A stretch of DNA of 64,000 nucleotides from Nitrospira sp. BO4 (GCA_030144965.1 JAMPUU010000026.1:372001-436000), one strand, 5' to 3'; positions 51,772 through 61,568 are shown, counted from the stretch's first letter. Made by a program: numbers and translations. Notes: generated by a model not told the origin, from the sequence alone.

Positions 51772-54700
51772 ATGACTGCTTCAACGAAAAGGATGTGGCC
51801 GGGAATATGGGGGTTGGCAGCCAGCCTGGTATTGGCTGGGGTGCTACCGGCCAGTGCGATCATGTCGCACGATGCACACGTGGCTGCAGATCCCCAGACG
51901 GATGTGGCAACGCCGGTTAGTGCGCAAGCCGGTCCAGTGTTGATGGATAAGATGTCGAAAGCCGTTGAGCAAATCGAACGGCAGGTGCAGACGAAAGGCC
52001 CTTTCCAGGGGGCCGGTTCCCACGCGATGCAGCAAGGCGTGCTGCTGGTTGCGGAGGATCCTGACAAGGTAAAGGTGACGCAGGGCATGCGATGCCCGGC
52101 GCACGCGCCTGTTCGGAAATATGACGTCACGGCGATGAACATCGAGATCACGGTCAACCGGTTCGGCGATTTTTATCCGGGCTATATGTATGCCCTGACC
52201 GAAAATGTCGCCGGAGTGCGTGAAGAAGAGACCAAGAACCGCGCGGCGCGTGAGAGCGAAGATGAAACTTTTTCGGAAGGCGCAGTTTCGAACGGTTTGC
52301 AGGGCGATTTAATTCAGCCGCTGGTCATCCGAGCCAACCAGGGCGATTGTCTGCGGATCACTCTCCGGAATCAGATCGAGGGTGAGCCGACGAACATGAT
52401 CATTAACGGGTCGCAAATGCTGGTCGCCAGCACGGGCAGACCGGCGACGGCCAATAACCCGGATGCGTTGGTGGCCACGGGCAAGACCGGCGAGTTCGAA
52501 TGGTACGTTCCGACCGACCTTCAAGAGGGCGGACGTGCGTTTCACAGCCATGCATCCAGGGAACAGTATTCTCTGGGATTGCTGGGTTCGCTCGTGATCG
52601 AGCAACGCGGGGCTCGTTATCTGAGTCCGTTTACGGGCGAAGAAATGACCAGCGGTTGGGAAGCCATGATCGATCTCGAGAAGGGATCGGACTTCCGGGA
52701 GTTCGTGATTTTCTATCATGAGGCCGGTGATGAGACGTTCCGGTTGTTGAACCGCAAGGGAGACATGCTGCCCCAGCGGGATGCGCATACCGATACGTAT
52801 CGTCCGGCGGCGCGCTTGCTCAACTATCGGAGCGAACCGCACGGCACACGGCTGGAGCTTCAGGCGCATTTAGTCGGCTTTGCCGATGAGTCGCAGGGCT
52901 ATGGATCGTATTCCTTCGGGGATCCGGCCACAACCATTCCGCGTTCATACTTGGGTGATCCGGCAAAGTATCGCATGGTCGGTGGATCGGAAATCGTGCA
53001 TTCCCACCATTTACATGGCGGATCGATCCGTTGGGCCAGACAGCCGGGAACCAGCAAGCTGGATCCGACCTTGTCAAAGAATGGTCCGGTGAAGTTCCCA
53101 ATGATCAATGACACCTCCGATCGTCTGGATGTGCAGTCGATCGGGCCGTCTGAAATTTATGACGAAGTGATCGAGGGCGGATCAGGCGGGTTGCAGGCGT
53201 TGGCGGGTGAATTCGTGTTCCACTGCCATATCCCGCAGCACTATGTCACAGGCATGTGGGGATTCTGGCGGGTATACAACACCTTGCAGACGCCGGGGTT
53301 CCAGACTGACGTGATGAAGCCGCTGGTCGAGCTGCCGGATCGAAAAGGGAAAATCAAGCCCGCCGTCAGTTCCGATAAGTTGGTCGGCACGACCGTAGAT
53401 TGGTATGGCGGGAAGAAGTATGAGATCACCAAAGACAAGACCGATTGGAAGTCCAATCCGGTGAAGGTTTCCATCAAGGATTGGGTAGAGTACATGTTGC
53501 CGCCGCAAGGCCTTCCCGGCAAGACGGAAGACCAAACCAAGCAGGCCAAGGCACATGATGCGACGGTCATCAACTGGAAGTGGGAAGGGAATCTGGCCCT
53601 CAATGAGCCGGAAACTCCCCACCGGTGGGCAGACTATGCGTCACCGACACCGCTGAAACGGCCGCCGGTCACCTTCGATCCGCAAACAGGAAAGCTGGCA
53701 TTCCCATGGCTACGGCCACATCTTGGGAAGCGGCCGCCGTTTGCCCCCAATCATGGCGGCGCTCCTTGGTTAGAGCCGTTCCATGTGAGGGAGGACGGAA
53801 CGAAGAGCACCGAGCCGGCCAGGCCCGGAGAGCAGGGTCCGTGGAGTCTCTGTCCTGAAAATTCTCCGCGGAAGTTCTATACCACTCACTCTATTATCCT
53901 GCCGATTACCCTCAAGCCGGCCACGCCTAAATCACCGGCGATCGTTGATCCGATCGGCATGATTTATGTGTTGCATGAGGAAGAAGCGGAAGTCCGGAAG
54001 AACCCCGCGAAGCAGGTTCCGCTGGTGATCCGTGGAAACGTCTACGATTGCGTGGACGTCATCTTCAAAAATGAAATTCCGGATGATGCGCGGACGGGAT
54101 GGGCGAATAAGATCAACCTCCACCCGCACTTCTTCCAGTTCGATACGAGTGCCTCCGATGGACCGACCATCGGATTCTCGTACGACATGTCGTTGCGGGC
54201 ATTCACGATGCTGAAGGATCCGGAGCCGGAAAAGGGGATGCCGTTGCCGGCAAATACCGTGTTGACGGCGGACAGCAAGGCCGGCGCGCGCAGCATCACA
54301 GTCGCCGATCCATCGAAGTTTCATCTCAATACAGAGCTTGGCGTGGGGATGGACGATCCGAAGTACTTTGAAGTGGTCAGGATCAAGGCCATCAACGGCA
54401 AGACGATCACGTTCGATGCCCCATTGAAGTATGGGCATAAGAAGAACGATATCGCCAGTGTGGAGTTCATTCGTGAGCGCTGGTACGTCGATGCTGATTT
54501 AGGCACCGTGTACTGGCATGACCACGTATTCGGCACTGATACATGGGGACATGGGTTGTTCTCGGCGTTCATTACCGAGCCACCTCGGTCTACGTATCAT
54601 GACCCGGTGACCGGCAAGGAAATCCGCAGCGGCCCCGTTGCTGATATCCATACTCTCGAGCCGGTTTCTGCCCATATCCGTGGCAGTTTCCGCGAAGTCA

Positions 54701-56514
54701 TGATGCACATCATGGATAGTAATGCGAGGTCGGCTGAATTGATCTTGACCGACAATCCACAGGCAAAAATGAATGTGGTGACGGTCGATGGGCCGCCTTC
54801 GCATCAGTTCCCTGAGAGAATCAATAAATCATCGATGTGGTTCCTGAACGGTGGAGAGGCGACCACGGGCAGCGGCTACAGTATGCGTGTCGAGCCGTTG
54901 AGCGTGCGCCTTGCCAACAATCCGGATCCGTCAAAACTGTTCGTGTCCGGAATTCACGGGGACCCGGGCACTCCATTGTTGCGTGCCTACCTCGGCGATC
55001 CGATTCTCGTTCGTGCGCTGGTCGGTTCGGCCAATGAGGTGCATACGTGGCACGTGACCGGTCACTGGTTCCCGATGGAGCGGTATGGTACGACCGCTAT
55101 GCCGCGCAGCACCATCCATCTGGCGATCGGTGAGCGCTATGATCCGGCAATTCCAGCCGCCGGCGGGCCTCAGAAGCAGGCGGGTGACTATCTCTACTAC
55201 AGTGGACGCGCATCGCACTTTGCAGAAGGCAGTTGGGGGATCTTCCGTGTCTTCGATGAAATGCAAGGTGACCTGAAGCCGTTGCCAGGCCGTGAGCAAA
55301 TTCAGAAGTCTGCTCCATCGGTTTGTCCGGCGGATGCGCCGGTGAAGACCTTCAACGTGTCCGCGATCGATCAACAGCTCCGGTACCACGATGGGGCACC
55401 GGGAGTTATGGAAGTCGATCTCGAGCGTAAGATGGTCTTCGGCAATGAGCAAGGTAAGATGTATGTACTCGACGGCGATCGTGGACGGGTCAAGGCCGGA
55501 GAATTGAAGCCGAGCCCGCTGACTCTGCACGTGAATGTCGGCGATTGCATGAAAATCAATCTGAAGAATGAAATGGCGAAAGAGCGAGCCGGGTTCCACG
55601 TCGATATGATGGCGTTCAACCCGAAGGACTCGTTCGGTGCCAATGTCGGGAACAACCCCGGTGATCAAACCGTCGGTCCAGGCGAGAGCAAGACGTACAC
55701 CTATTATGCTCATCCGGAGTATGGTGAACTCGCTGCCCTCATTCAGGACTGGGGGAACGTGGTTGAGAACCCACGGAACGGGTTGTTCGGCTCTATCATC
55801 GTCGGTCCAAAGGGTTCACGGTATCGGGATCCGGTGACCGGTGATGACGTGACGATGAAAAGCAGTTGGCGCACCGATGTTCTGGTGGATCGGACGCTTC
55901 CGGGAAATGAAAATCGGAAGAACTACCGGGACTTCTCCTTGATGTTCCAGGATGAGGATAATATCGTGGGCGTCAGCTTCATGCCCTACATTCAACAGGT
56001 AGCCGGAATCACAGCGGTCAATTACCGGTCTGAACCGACTGCCTGGCGGATCGAAAAGGGGTGTGAGGTAGCCGAGGTCTTCAGTTGCGTCAAAGCGGGT
56101 GATACACCTTCAACCCCGTTGTTGCAGGCACACGTCGGAGACCCGGTGGCCATTCACGTGTTAGGTGCATTCAGCGAGCAGGTGCAGTTGTTTACAGTTG
56201 ATGGCCATGAGTGGCCGCACGAGCCCTACATGCAGGGTGCCGACCAAGTGAGCACCATGGAGTTCGGCGGGTCCGAGGTTATCAACGCCTACCTCACGGG
56301 TGGAGCCGGCGGTCCGAACAAGATCGTGGGCGACTATCTGTGGAAAAATCAACGGCCGGCACATGCCAATGCGGGACAGTGGGGTATGTTTAAGGTCCTG
56401 CCAGTCGATGATCAACGGATCAAGCCGTTGATGCCGCAGATTCCGCCGGCCAAGACGGCGGAGCAATTGCTCGGTGAGGGGAAAGCTTCACCGACGTCGC
56501 TGAATGGACAGTAA
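51772..56514 (+). CDS. Very large exported multicopper oxidase (multi-cupredoxin)
   Basis: 1580 residues from ATG 51772 (GAGGAGGGTG just upstream; ATG 51724 would add an odd head before the signal peptide). Signal peptide about 1-25 (MWPGIWGLAASLVLAGVLPA). Repeated cupredoxin pairs: AFHSHASREQYSLGLLGSL, HSHHLHGGSIRW at about 409, EFVFHCHIPQHYVTGMWGF at about 483 (HCHxxxH with Cys), LHPHFFQFD at about 783, YWHDHVFGTDTWGHGLFSAF at about 914, WHVTGHWFPMERY at about 1093, and a degenerate last pair near 1310-1480. Resembles large MnxG/McoA-type oxidases; the substrate (Mn, Fe, nitrogen compound) is not shown. Periplasmic. Confidence 0.88.
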   Translation: MTASTKRMWPGIWGLAASLVLAGVLPASAIMSHDAHVAADPQTDVATPVSAQAGPVLMDKMSKAVEQIERQVQTKGPFQGAGSHAMQQGVLLVAEDPDKVKVTQGMRCPAHAPVRKYDVTAMNIEITVNRFGDFYPGYMYALTENVAGVREEETKNRAARESEDETFSEGAVSNGLQGDLIQPLVIRANQGDCLRITLRNQIEGEPTNMIINGSQMLVASTGRPATANNPDALVATGKTGEFEWYVPTDLQEGGRAFHSHASREQYSLGLLGSLVIEQRGARYLSPFTGEEMTSGWEAMIDLEKGSDFREFVIFYHEAGDETFRLLNRKGDMLPQRDAHTDTYRPAARLLNYRSEPHGTRLELQAHLVGFADESQGYGSYSFGDPATTIPRSYLGDPAKYRMVGGSEIVHSHHLHGGSIRWARQPGTSKLDPTLSKNGPVKFPMINDTSDRLDVQSIGPSEIYDEVIEGGSGGLQALAGEFVFHCHIPQHYVTGMWGFWRVYNTLQTPGFQTDVMKPLVELPDRKGKIKPAVSSDKLVGTTVDWYGGKKYEITKDKTDWKSNPVKVSIKDWVEYMLPPQGLPGKTEDQTKQAKAHDATVINWKWEGNLALNEPETPHRWADYASPTPLKRPPVTFDPQTGKLAFPWLRPHLGKRPPFAPNHGGAPWLEPFHVREDGTKSTEPARPGEQGPWSLCPENSPRKFYTTHSIILPITLKPATPKSPAIVDPIGMIYVLHEEEAEVRKNPAKQVPLVIRGNVYDCVDVIFKNEIPDDARTGWANKINLHPHFFQFDTSASDGPTIGFSYDMSLRAFTMLKDPEPEKGMPLPANTVLTADSKAGARSITVADPSKFHLNTELGVGMDDPKYFEVVRIKAINGKTITFDAPLKYGHKKNDIASVEFIRERWYVDADLGTVYWHDHVFGTDTWGHGLFSAFITEPPRSTYHDPVTGKEIRSGPVADIHTLEPVSAHIRGSFREVMMHIMDSNARSAELILTDNPQAKMNVVTVDGPPSHQFPERINKSSMWFLNGGEATTGSGYSMRVEPLSVRLANNPDPSKLFVSGIHGDPGTPLLRAYLGDPILVRALVGSANEVHTWHVTGHWFPMERYGTTAMPRSTIHLAIGERYDPAIPAAGGPQKQAGDYLYYSGRASHFAEGSWGIFRVFDEMQGDLKPLPGREQIQKSAPSVCPADAPVKTFNVSAIDQQLRYHDGAPGVMEVDLERKMVFGNEQGKMYVLDGDRGRVKAGELKPSPLTLHVNVGDCMKINLKNEMAKERAGFHVDMMAFNPKDSFGANVGNNPGDQTVGPGESKTYTYYAHPEYGELAALIQDWGNVVENPRNGLFGSIIVGPKGSRYRDPVTGDDVTMKSSWRTDVLVDRTLPGNENRKNYRDFSLMFQDEDNIVGVSFMPYIQQVAGITAVNYRSEPTAWRIEKGCEVAEVFSCVKAGDTPSTPLLQAHVGDPVAIHVLGAFSEQVQLFTVDGHEWPHEPYMQGADQVSTMEFGGSEVINAYLTGGAGGPNKIVGDYLWKNQRPAHANAGQWGMFKVLPVDDQRIKPLMPQIPPAKTAEQLLGEGKASPTSLNGQ

Positions 56515-56524
56515 GTGAGATCGG

Positions 56525-56560
56525 GCGGCGTACGTGCTGATCAGCACGTACGCCGCTTTT
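56525..56560 (+). terminator. Intrinsic terminator after the multicopper oxidase
   Basis: Perfect 32-bp palindrome (GCGGCGTACGTGCTGA then its reverse complement TCAGCACGTACGCCGC, 56525-56556) followed by TTTT, 11 bases after the stop codon. The arms are long and GC-rich. The T-run is short. Confidence 0.8.
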
Positions 56561-56587
56561 CTGACAAACCTATCTGACTTCATACAT

Positions 56588-56618
56588 CTGGGGAGCTATA
56601 GCTCCCCAGTGTTTTTTT
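56588..56618 (+). terminator. Second terminator-like hairpin, directly before the next gene
   Basis: Perfect 22-bp palindrome CTGGGGAGCTA/TAGCTCCCCAG (56588-56609), then GTG? no coding: TG followed by seven T residues (56612-56618). It ends only 16 bases before ATG 56634 and next to its CAGGAGC ribosome site. It may act as an attenuator, or as backup termination if the cupredoxin gene has its own promoter in the short space between hairpins. Confidence 0.75.
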
Positions 56619-56633
56619 GACAGGAGCATACCT

Positions 56634-57416
56634 ATGAGATGCTTCACTCGTGGCTTGGTGTCCTGCTTTCTTGGCATGTTGCTGATGACGCTCGCGGTCG
56701 GCGTCGGTGCATCTGAACAGGCGTCCGCCTATGAATCCATGGCTGTGGTTGATGGAGGGGCGGTCAAAGGGATGGTCCACTTCAGCGGTGATTTGCCTGA
56801 TCCATTTGCGTTCAAACTTCATCGCTACCCTGACCAAGCCTATTGTGGCGCCCTATCGGATGGATCAGGCGATCGTCTGCTTCGCGAAGTGATCGTGGGC
56901 TCACAAGGTGGACTCAAGGATGTGATCGTGACGATCCATGGAGTTAACAAGGGAAAGCCGTTTGATTTTGAGGAAACGAAGCTGGAGGCGAATATCTGTC
57001 AATTCGTGCCCTTCGTGTCCGTCATGCGAGATCAGCATCCTCTGACGGTACAAAACCTTGATTCCGTTGCCCATGACTTACAGATCTATGAACGTGACCG
57101 TGAGCATGTCTTTATCATGTTTCACCGTCCGGCTCTGACCAAGGCCGGAACTCAGGACATCATCCGTTTCACCGGGGATCGTCGTGGTGTCATCATGCAA
57201 TGCGGGATGCATCCTTACATGCAGGGGCATGGGCTCGGGGTCGATAATCCCTACTATGCCGTGACAGGCGGAGAGGGCACGTTTGATATTCGTGATCTCC
57301 CGGCCGGGACCTACAGGATCAAAGCCTGGCACCCGACTCTTGGGGAACAAGAGCAGGATTTCACCGTGACCGCCGGGGGTAGTGCTTCGGTTGAATTTAC
57401 CTTTGCCGCAAAATAA
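56634..57416 (+). CDS. Exported type-1 copper (cupredoxin-like) protein
   Basis: 260 residues with signal peptide about 1-26 (LLMTLAVGVGASEQAS). AVKGMVHFSGDLPDP opens a beta-sandwich. Copper ligands of a type-1 site are visible: His in DSVAHDLQIY near residue 145, then Cys, His and Met in MQCGMHPYMQGHGL near 190-203. The C-terminal ITGGEG-type segment (TGGEGTFDIRDLPAGTYRIK, AWHPTLGEQEQDFTV) is a carboxypeptidase-regulatory-like repeat. It is a plausible electron donor or acceptor of the oxidase encoded upstream. Confidence 0.82.
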   Translation: MRCFTRGLVSCFLGMLLMTLAVGVGASEQASAYESMAVVDGGAVKGMVHFSGDLPDPFAFKLHRYPDQAYCGALSDGSGDRLLREVIVGSQGGLKDVIVTIHGVNKGKPFDFEETKLEANICQFVPFVSVMRDQHPLTVQNLDSVAHDLQIYERDREHVFIMFHRPALTKAGTQDIIRFTGDRRGVIMQCGMHPYMQGHGLGVDNPYYAVTGGEGTFDIRDLPAGTYRIKAWHPTLGEQEQDFTVTAGGSASVEFTFAAK

Positions 57417-57422
57417 TACTCC

Positions 57423-57929
57423 ATGCGTCTGCGCCGATATCTGATCAGTTTGATGCTCATGGTCATGGCAGGCTTTCCTGCCATGATACCGGCCTTCGGT
57501 GAAACTCCACCGGCGCCGGCGGTGAGCCGTATCGAGGTGGTGCTGGCGTACCAGTATCGCACTCGGGAAGCAGAGCTCAAACAGGAGTTTGCGCAAGCAG
57601 GGCTTTTGAATGTTCACTTTCAGTTTGCCCGGATGGGTCAGCCACCCCAGAACATCGGGCTTGGTCGGGACGTACCGGCCGATAAGGCGCGAGAAGCGAT
57701 ACGGCTGGCCCTCAAGTACAATTTGGGTGTCGGCATCTTGCTGCCGGAGAGACTGTTTCCGCCCCGGTTTATCACGATCGCTTCGTCGAACTATGATGAC
57801 ACCGTCGAGTATCCCATCACTGAAGATGCCCTTGCCAAGCTGCGGGACCCCGAATTGAGCACGGAGGGATTTCATCGCCTCTATCGGGACCTCACCTCCG
57901 TCACACTTGAGCCGAAGGGGCGCTATTAG
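57423..57929 (+). CDS. Small exported protein of the copper operon
   Basis: 168 residues. Signal peptide about 1-25 (LISLMLMVMAGFPAMIPAFG). The mature part is alpha/beta (SRIEVVLAYQYRTREAELKQ, ARMGQPPQNIGLGRDVPADK, LKYNLGVGILLPERLFPP). I recognise no family and see no copper ligands. It starts six bases after the cupredoxin stop, so it is co-transcribed and probably shares the periplasm with it. Confidence 0.7.
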   Translation: MRLRRYLISLMLMVMAGFPAMIPAFGETPPAPAVSRIEVVLAYQYRTREAELKQEFAQAGLLNVHFQFARMGQPPQNIGLGRDVPADKAREAIRLALKYNLGVGILLPERLFPPRFITIASSNYDDTVEYPITEDALAKLRDPELSTEGFHRLYRDLTSVTLEPKGRY

Positions 57930-57935
57930 GCAATT

Positions 57936-58370
57936 ATGAGGCTATTTTCAAGATGCAGGTCAGGCAGACTGCCGGTCATCGCGCTCTGTGGCCTCATCGT
58001 CGGCTGTGTTCTGACGAACGATGGGATGGCTGTCTGGGCTGCTCAGCCAGATCAAAGCTTGCAAGAAGCGGGGGATAGTCTGAAGGTGAATGTGGAAGAT
58101 ATGGTGGCGCATGGCGGAATGGGCGATGCGAAAGCGATTCTCCATCATTGCGGCGAAGCCTCCCGTTATGCCGAGTCTATTCTCAAGCAGCTATCAAACT
58201 CGCATCCGGGCCGAGACGAGAGTGTCACGTCGCTCAATGAGGTGATTCGGCACTGTAAGCGGGTATCGGAAATCGGTGCCCAGGCCGACCCAGGAGTGCT
58301 TCTTAACCCTGCCATCAAAGCCCGCACGGCTGCCCGATCAGCGCTCAAGTCACTCGGACTTGCCAAGTAG
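57936..58370 (+). CDS. SmbP-like small exported protein
   Basis: 144 residues, signal region about 1-36 with IVGC that could also be a lipobox. The mature part is helical with spaced His, Glu and Cys (VEDMVAHGGMGDAKAILHHC, then GEASRYAESILKQLSNSHPG), similar in style to SmbP, the small metal-binding proteins of ammonia oxidisers, though with far fewer histidines. A role in copper handling beside the oxidase is inferred from context. Starts six bases after the previous stop. Confidence 0.6.
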   Translation: MRLFSRCRSGRLPVIALCGLIVGCVLTNDGMAVWAAQPDQSLQEAGDSLKVNVEDMVAHGGMGDAKAILHHCGEASRYAESILKQLSNSHPGRDESVTSLNEVIRHCKRVSEIGAQADPGVLLNPAIKARTAARSALKSLGLAK

Positions 58371-58403
58371 ATCCGCATATCAATATTGGTGGGTGGCACA
58401 GCG

Positions 58404-59384
58404 TCAACGCGCGGCGCAGCGGCGCAGTCGATCCATGATTGCGAGCCCCAGCCCTTCTTCTTTGCAAGGCTCTGCATAGATCCGGGCGAGGCCCAAGGCA
58501 TCCAGACGCCGGAGCGCGGCGAAGAGATTGCGCGCAGCTTCACGGAGATCACCGGTCGGAGAGAGAACTTCAACAGCGGCAAAGCGGGTGTCGCTCTCAC
58601 TCGCTTGCGAGACAATCAGCAAACCTGCGCGTTCATCCCGTCCACGGGCGGGTCTGGCTCCGGCGGAAGGTAAAATTGTTACGGGAGTCTGTGTTGCGTA
58701 ATGACGTGTCAGTTGCCCGGGCGCAATGGGCATTGCTTGTTCGGATGACGCTCGCCGCAGAGGACCGATGACGGCGGTGAGTTGTTCGAGGGTAATAGTG
58801 CCGGGCCGCAACAGTTCGGGCTGCGGACCGACCAGGGAGACGATCGTCGATTCCACACCGACTGTGCAAGGTCCTCCGTCTAAAATCACATCTACCTTCT
58901 TTCCTAAACCTTCGACGACGTGCTGCGCTGTCGTGGGACTGACGTAGCTAAACGGATTGGCGCTGGGAGCGGCGATGGGGGTACCTGCCTCTCGAATAAG
59001 CGCTTGTGCCACAGGATGGTTCGGCATTCTAACTGCGACGGTGGTCAAGCCGGCGGTTACGAGATCCGGGACAGCCAACTGTTTCGGCAAGACCAAGGAT
59101 AACGGGCCTGGCCAGAAGGCATCTATGAGTTGTTGAGCGGCCGTGGGGAGAGACGTGACCACCATGTGTAACTGGTCTCGATGGGCGATATGCACGATGA
59201 GGGGATCAAACTGCGGGCGTTGTTTGGCCTCGAAGACTTTCGCTGCTGCGTCGGGGTTCATGGCGTCGCAGCCGAGTCCATAGACCGTTTCAGTTGGAAA
59301 CGCGACGAGCCCGCCCGCCTTGATCGTCTCCGCTGCCAGCTGTATGGCCTTAGGAATGGTGGCTGAAAGGATTGTTCCATTCAT
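58404..59384 (-). CDS. tsaC: L-threonylcarbamoyladenylate synthase (Sua5 type)
   Basis: Makes threonylcarbamoyl-AMP from threonine, bicarbonate and ATP for tRNA t6A37 modification. YrdC domain at about 10-205: GGLVAFPTETVYGLGCDA, EAKQRPQFDPLIVHI, FWPGPLSLVL, IAAPSANPFSYVSPTTAQHV, VGVESTIVSL and LRPGTITLEQL. The 326-residue length and the C-terminal GQLTRHYATQTPVTIL region show the two-domain Sua5 form rather than short YrdC. Converges with the copper operon at 58370. Confidence 0.94.
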   Translation of the reverse strand: MNGTILSATIPKAIQLAAETIKAGGLVAFPTETVYGLGCDAMNPDAAAKVFEAKQRPQFDPLIVHIAHRDQLHMVVTSLPTAAQQLIDAFWPGPLSLVLPKQLAVPDLVTAGLTTVAVRMPNHPVAQALIREAGTPIAAPSANPFSYVSPTTAQHVVEGLGKKVDVILDGGPCTVGVESTIVSLVGPQPELLRPGTITLEQLTAVIGPLRRASSEQAMPIAPGQLTRHYATQTPVTILPSAGARPARGRDERAGLLIVSQASESDTRFAAVEVLSPTGDLREAARNLFAALRRLDALGLARIYAEPCKEEGLGLAIMDRLRRCAAR

Positions 59385-59535
59385 CGGATTGGCCTTTACG
59401 GACAGAGGGCTTGTACGATCCGATCAGGGTTTCACTGGGCGATAAGGAGGACGATGGGATCGATGCACCCGTGAAGCGCGTGTCGCCGGCACAGGTGAGG
59501 CGAATATCGGGACAGATAGCCGTGCATCTCGCACG

Positions 59536-60057
59536 TTATTCTTTCACGGTCATCACGATCCTGATCGGCTCCAGTGGATTGTCTTGCTCGTCGCGAGGGA
59601 CCTCGACAATTTTATCGACCACCTCGATCCCGCGAAAGACCTCTCCGAATACCGTATAGCGCCGATCCAAACCACTATTGTCTCCCACGCAGATGAAGAA
59701 CTGCGAGCCATTATCATTGAAGTCGCGCGTGCTGTTACTCTCACGCGGCATTTTCGCCATGGACAGAGCTCCGCGTTTGTGCGGACGATCGTTCGGCTCA
59801 GGTGAAAGGAAGTAGCCCGGTCCTCCGGTGCCATGGAGCGTACGGTCGGAATGTTTGCTCAGAGGATCGCCGCCTTGAATGATGAACCCAGGCACAACCC
59901 GGTGGAAGGTCGTGCTGTTATAGAATCCCATCTTCACCAGATTGATCAGGTTCTCCACGTGGCGAGGGGCCGCGTCTGGGTAGAGGCGAATCTTGATCTC
60001 CCCGAACCTCGTCGTGATCGTCACACGGGGGTCCTTTTTTTGAAACTGCAGTGTCAT
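59536..60057 (-). CDS. Cyclophilin-type peptidyl-prolyl isomerase
   Basis: 173 residues, no signal peptide, so cytoplasmic. Cyclophilin core motifs: FHRVVPGFIIQGGDP with the catalytic Arg, GALSMAKM, NDNGSQFFICVGDN and YTVFGEVFRGIEVVDK. Catalyses proline cis/trans isomerisation in folding. Extra basic insert KHSDRTLHGTGGPGYF is usual for the short bacterial type. Likely in one unit with tsaC downstream, although the 151-base gap allows separate transcription. Confidence 0.93.
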   Translation of the reverse strand: MTLQFQKKDPRVTITTRFGEIKIRLYPDAAPRHVENLINLVKMGFYNSTTFHRVVPGFIIQGGDPLSKHSDRTLHGTGGPGYFLSPEPNDRPHKRGALSMAKMPRESNSTRDFNDNGSQFFICVGDNSGLDRRYTVFGEVFRGIEVVDKIVEVPRDEQDNPLEPIRIVMTVKE

Positions 60058-60103
60058 GGTTACGAATGTAGCAAGGCGACCTTCCTGGTGACAAGGACCG
60101 CGT

Positions 60104-61462
60104 TTAGTTCTGATTGATGGATGGTACGTGCTCAGCGCTCAAGCCTCCGCGCCCAGTGTCATCTTTTGCGAGCCCATCTCCAGGCTTGATGCGTATCCAC
60201 ATGATTCCGCCGATGAAGGCGATGAAGGCTGCGAAACCGAGTGAGGCGGACCAACCCCACTGTTGAGCAAGCCACGGCGTGAGCGTTGGAGAAATGGCCC
60301 CGCCGAGATTGGCTCCCATGTTCATGAGGCCTGAAAGACTGCCGGTATGGGTCGGTGAAAGATCGCTCGTCGAAGACCAATAGGCGCCGATTGTGAAGTA
60401 GAGCCATCCGGCACCCAACGATAGACTGGCGATGGCGAGATAGGGGGATTCCAGCGCCGAACCCAACGCGATGGAGCCTGCCGCCAGCCCCATCCCCACC
60501 ATGCCTACGATTTGACGGCCTTTCGTCACGCCTTGCCTGATCGTCAATCGATCGGTTACCCACCCGCCGAGAGGACAGGACACAAGAATTGTGAGGAAGG
60601 GGGCGGCCGCAAACAATCCTCCGCGCAAGACAGTGAAGCCGCGCTCATTGACGAGGTAGAGATAGAACCAGGACATATAGACGTACGCGACATAGCCCAG
60701 ACATCCGTAACTCAGCATGAGCCACCAGACGCTCGGTGTGTTTCGCAACGTGGTCCAAGGAATCGACGGTCGTGTTGTGGAAGCAGGCGTTGTGCAAGGG
60801 GTCGCCACACGATGTGTTGTCCACGGATGAGTTGCTGGACGGTCGGCAGCCAAGAACCACCAAATAGCGGCAAGGCCGATGCCGATCCCGCTCGAAAGAT
60901 AAAATGCAGTATGCCAGCCATAGTTGACCATGACCCAAGCGGTGAGAGGCGGCGTGATGGCTGCGCCGATCCCAATTCCACCTATTGCGGTGCCGATGCC
61001 CAGACCTCGCTCATGGGGCGGAAGCCAGTCTGTGACGGCTCGATTAAAGGTCGGCAATGCGGCCGCTTCTCCGACGCCGAGAACAAATCGGACAAGAGCA
61101 AGCGCACCGACGATTCCCAATGACCCGGCCAGGAATGATGTTGCCGCCATGGCTGTCCAAGCGGTAAAGCAAGACCACCAGATGAGCGCGATCGTCAAGA
61201 CGATACGAATACCCCATCGGTCGCTGAGCCATCCGCCGGGAACTTGGAACAGCGCATATCCGACGACGAATGCGGAGAAGACGTACCCCATCTGTTGATC
61301 GGTGAGCCCCAATGCCGGCATCATTTCGCGGGCGGTGACGGATATATTGACTCGGTCGATGTATGTGACCACGCTGATGGCGAAAAGTAATCCGAGGATC
61401 ATCCAACGCAGGGGAGAAGGAGGGGAAGGCTCTCTGCGATCAGGATGAATGGTCTCGCTCAC
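60104..61462 (-). CDS. MFS transporter, anion:cation symporter (hexuronate/phthalate-like) type
   Basis: 452 residues with about 12 membrane segments. The N-terminal motif VVTYIDRVNISVTAREMMPA and GLTDQQMGYVFSAFVVGYAL is typical of the ACS family, as is PGGWLSDRWGIRIVLT (motif A). LGVGEAAALPTFNRAVTDWLP matches the second conserved block. A longer cytoplasmic loop (residues about 210-235) is threonine-rich. Family members import organic anions; the substrate here cannot be read. Gene is alone, 46 bases after the cyclophilin start on the opposite side. Confidence 0.87.
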   Translation of the reverse strand: MSETIHPDRREPSPPSPLRWMILGLLFAISVVTYIDRVNISVTAREMMPALGLTDQQMGYVFSAFVVGYALFQVPGGWLSDRWGIRIVLTIALIWWSCFTAWTAMAATSFLAGSLGIVGALALVRFVLGVGEAAALPTFNRAVTDWLPPHERGLGIGTAIGGIGIGAAITPPLTAWVMVNYGWHTAFYLSSGIGIGLAAIWWFLAADRPATHPWTTHRVATPCTTPASTTRPSIPWTTLRNTPSVWWLMLSYGCLGYVAYVYMSWFYLYLVNERGFTVLRGGLFAAAPFLTILVSCPLGGWVTDRLTIRQGVTKGRQIVGMVGMGLAAGSIALGSALESPYLAIASLSLGAGWLYFTIGAYWSSTSDLSPTHTGSLSGLMNMGANLGGAISPTLTPWLAQQWGWSASLGFAAFIAFIGGIMWIRIKPGDGLAKDDTGRGGLSAEHVPSINQN

Positions 61463-61568
61463 GATGATTCAAACATCAGACGTATGGAGAGGCATGTGCT
61501 CTGATGGTGGAAGGATTCGAATGCATGAACGGATTGCCGCCTCTTTGTCAGAGGCGGCAACGTCGTCT

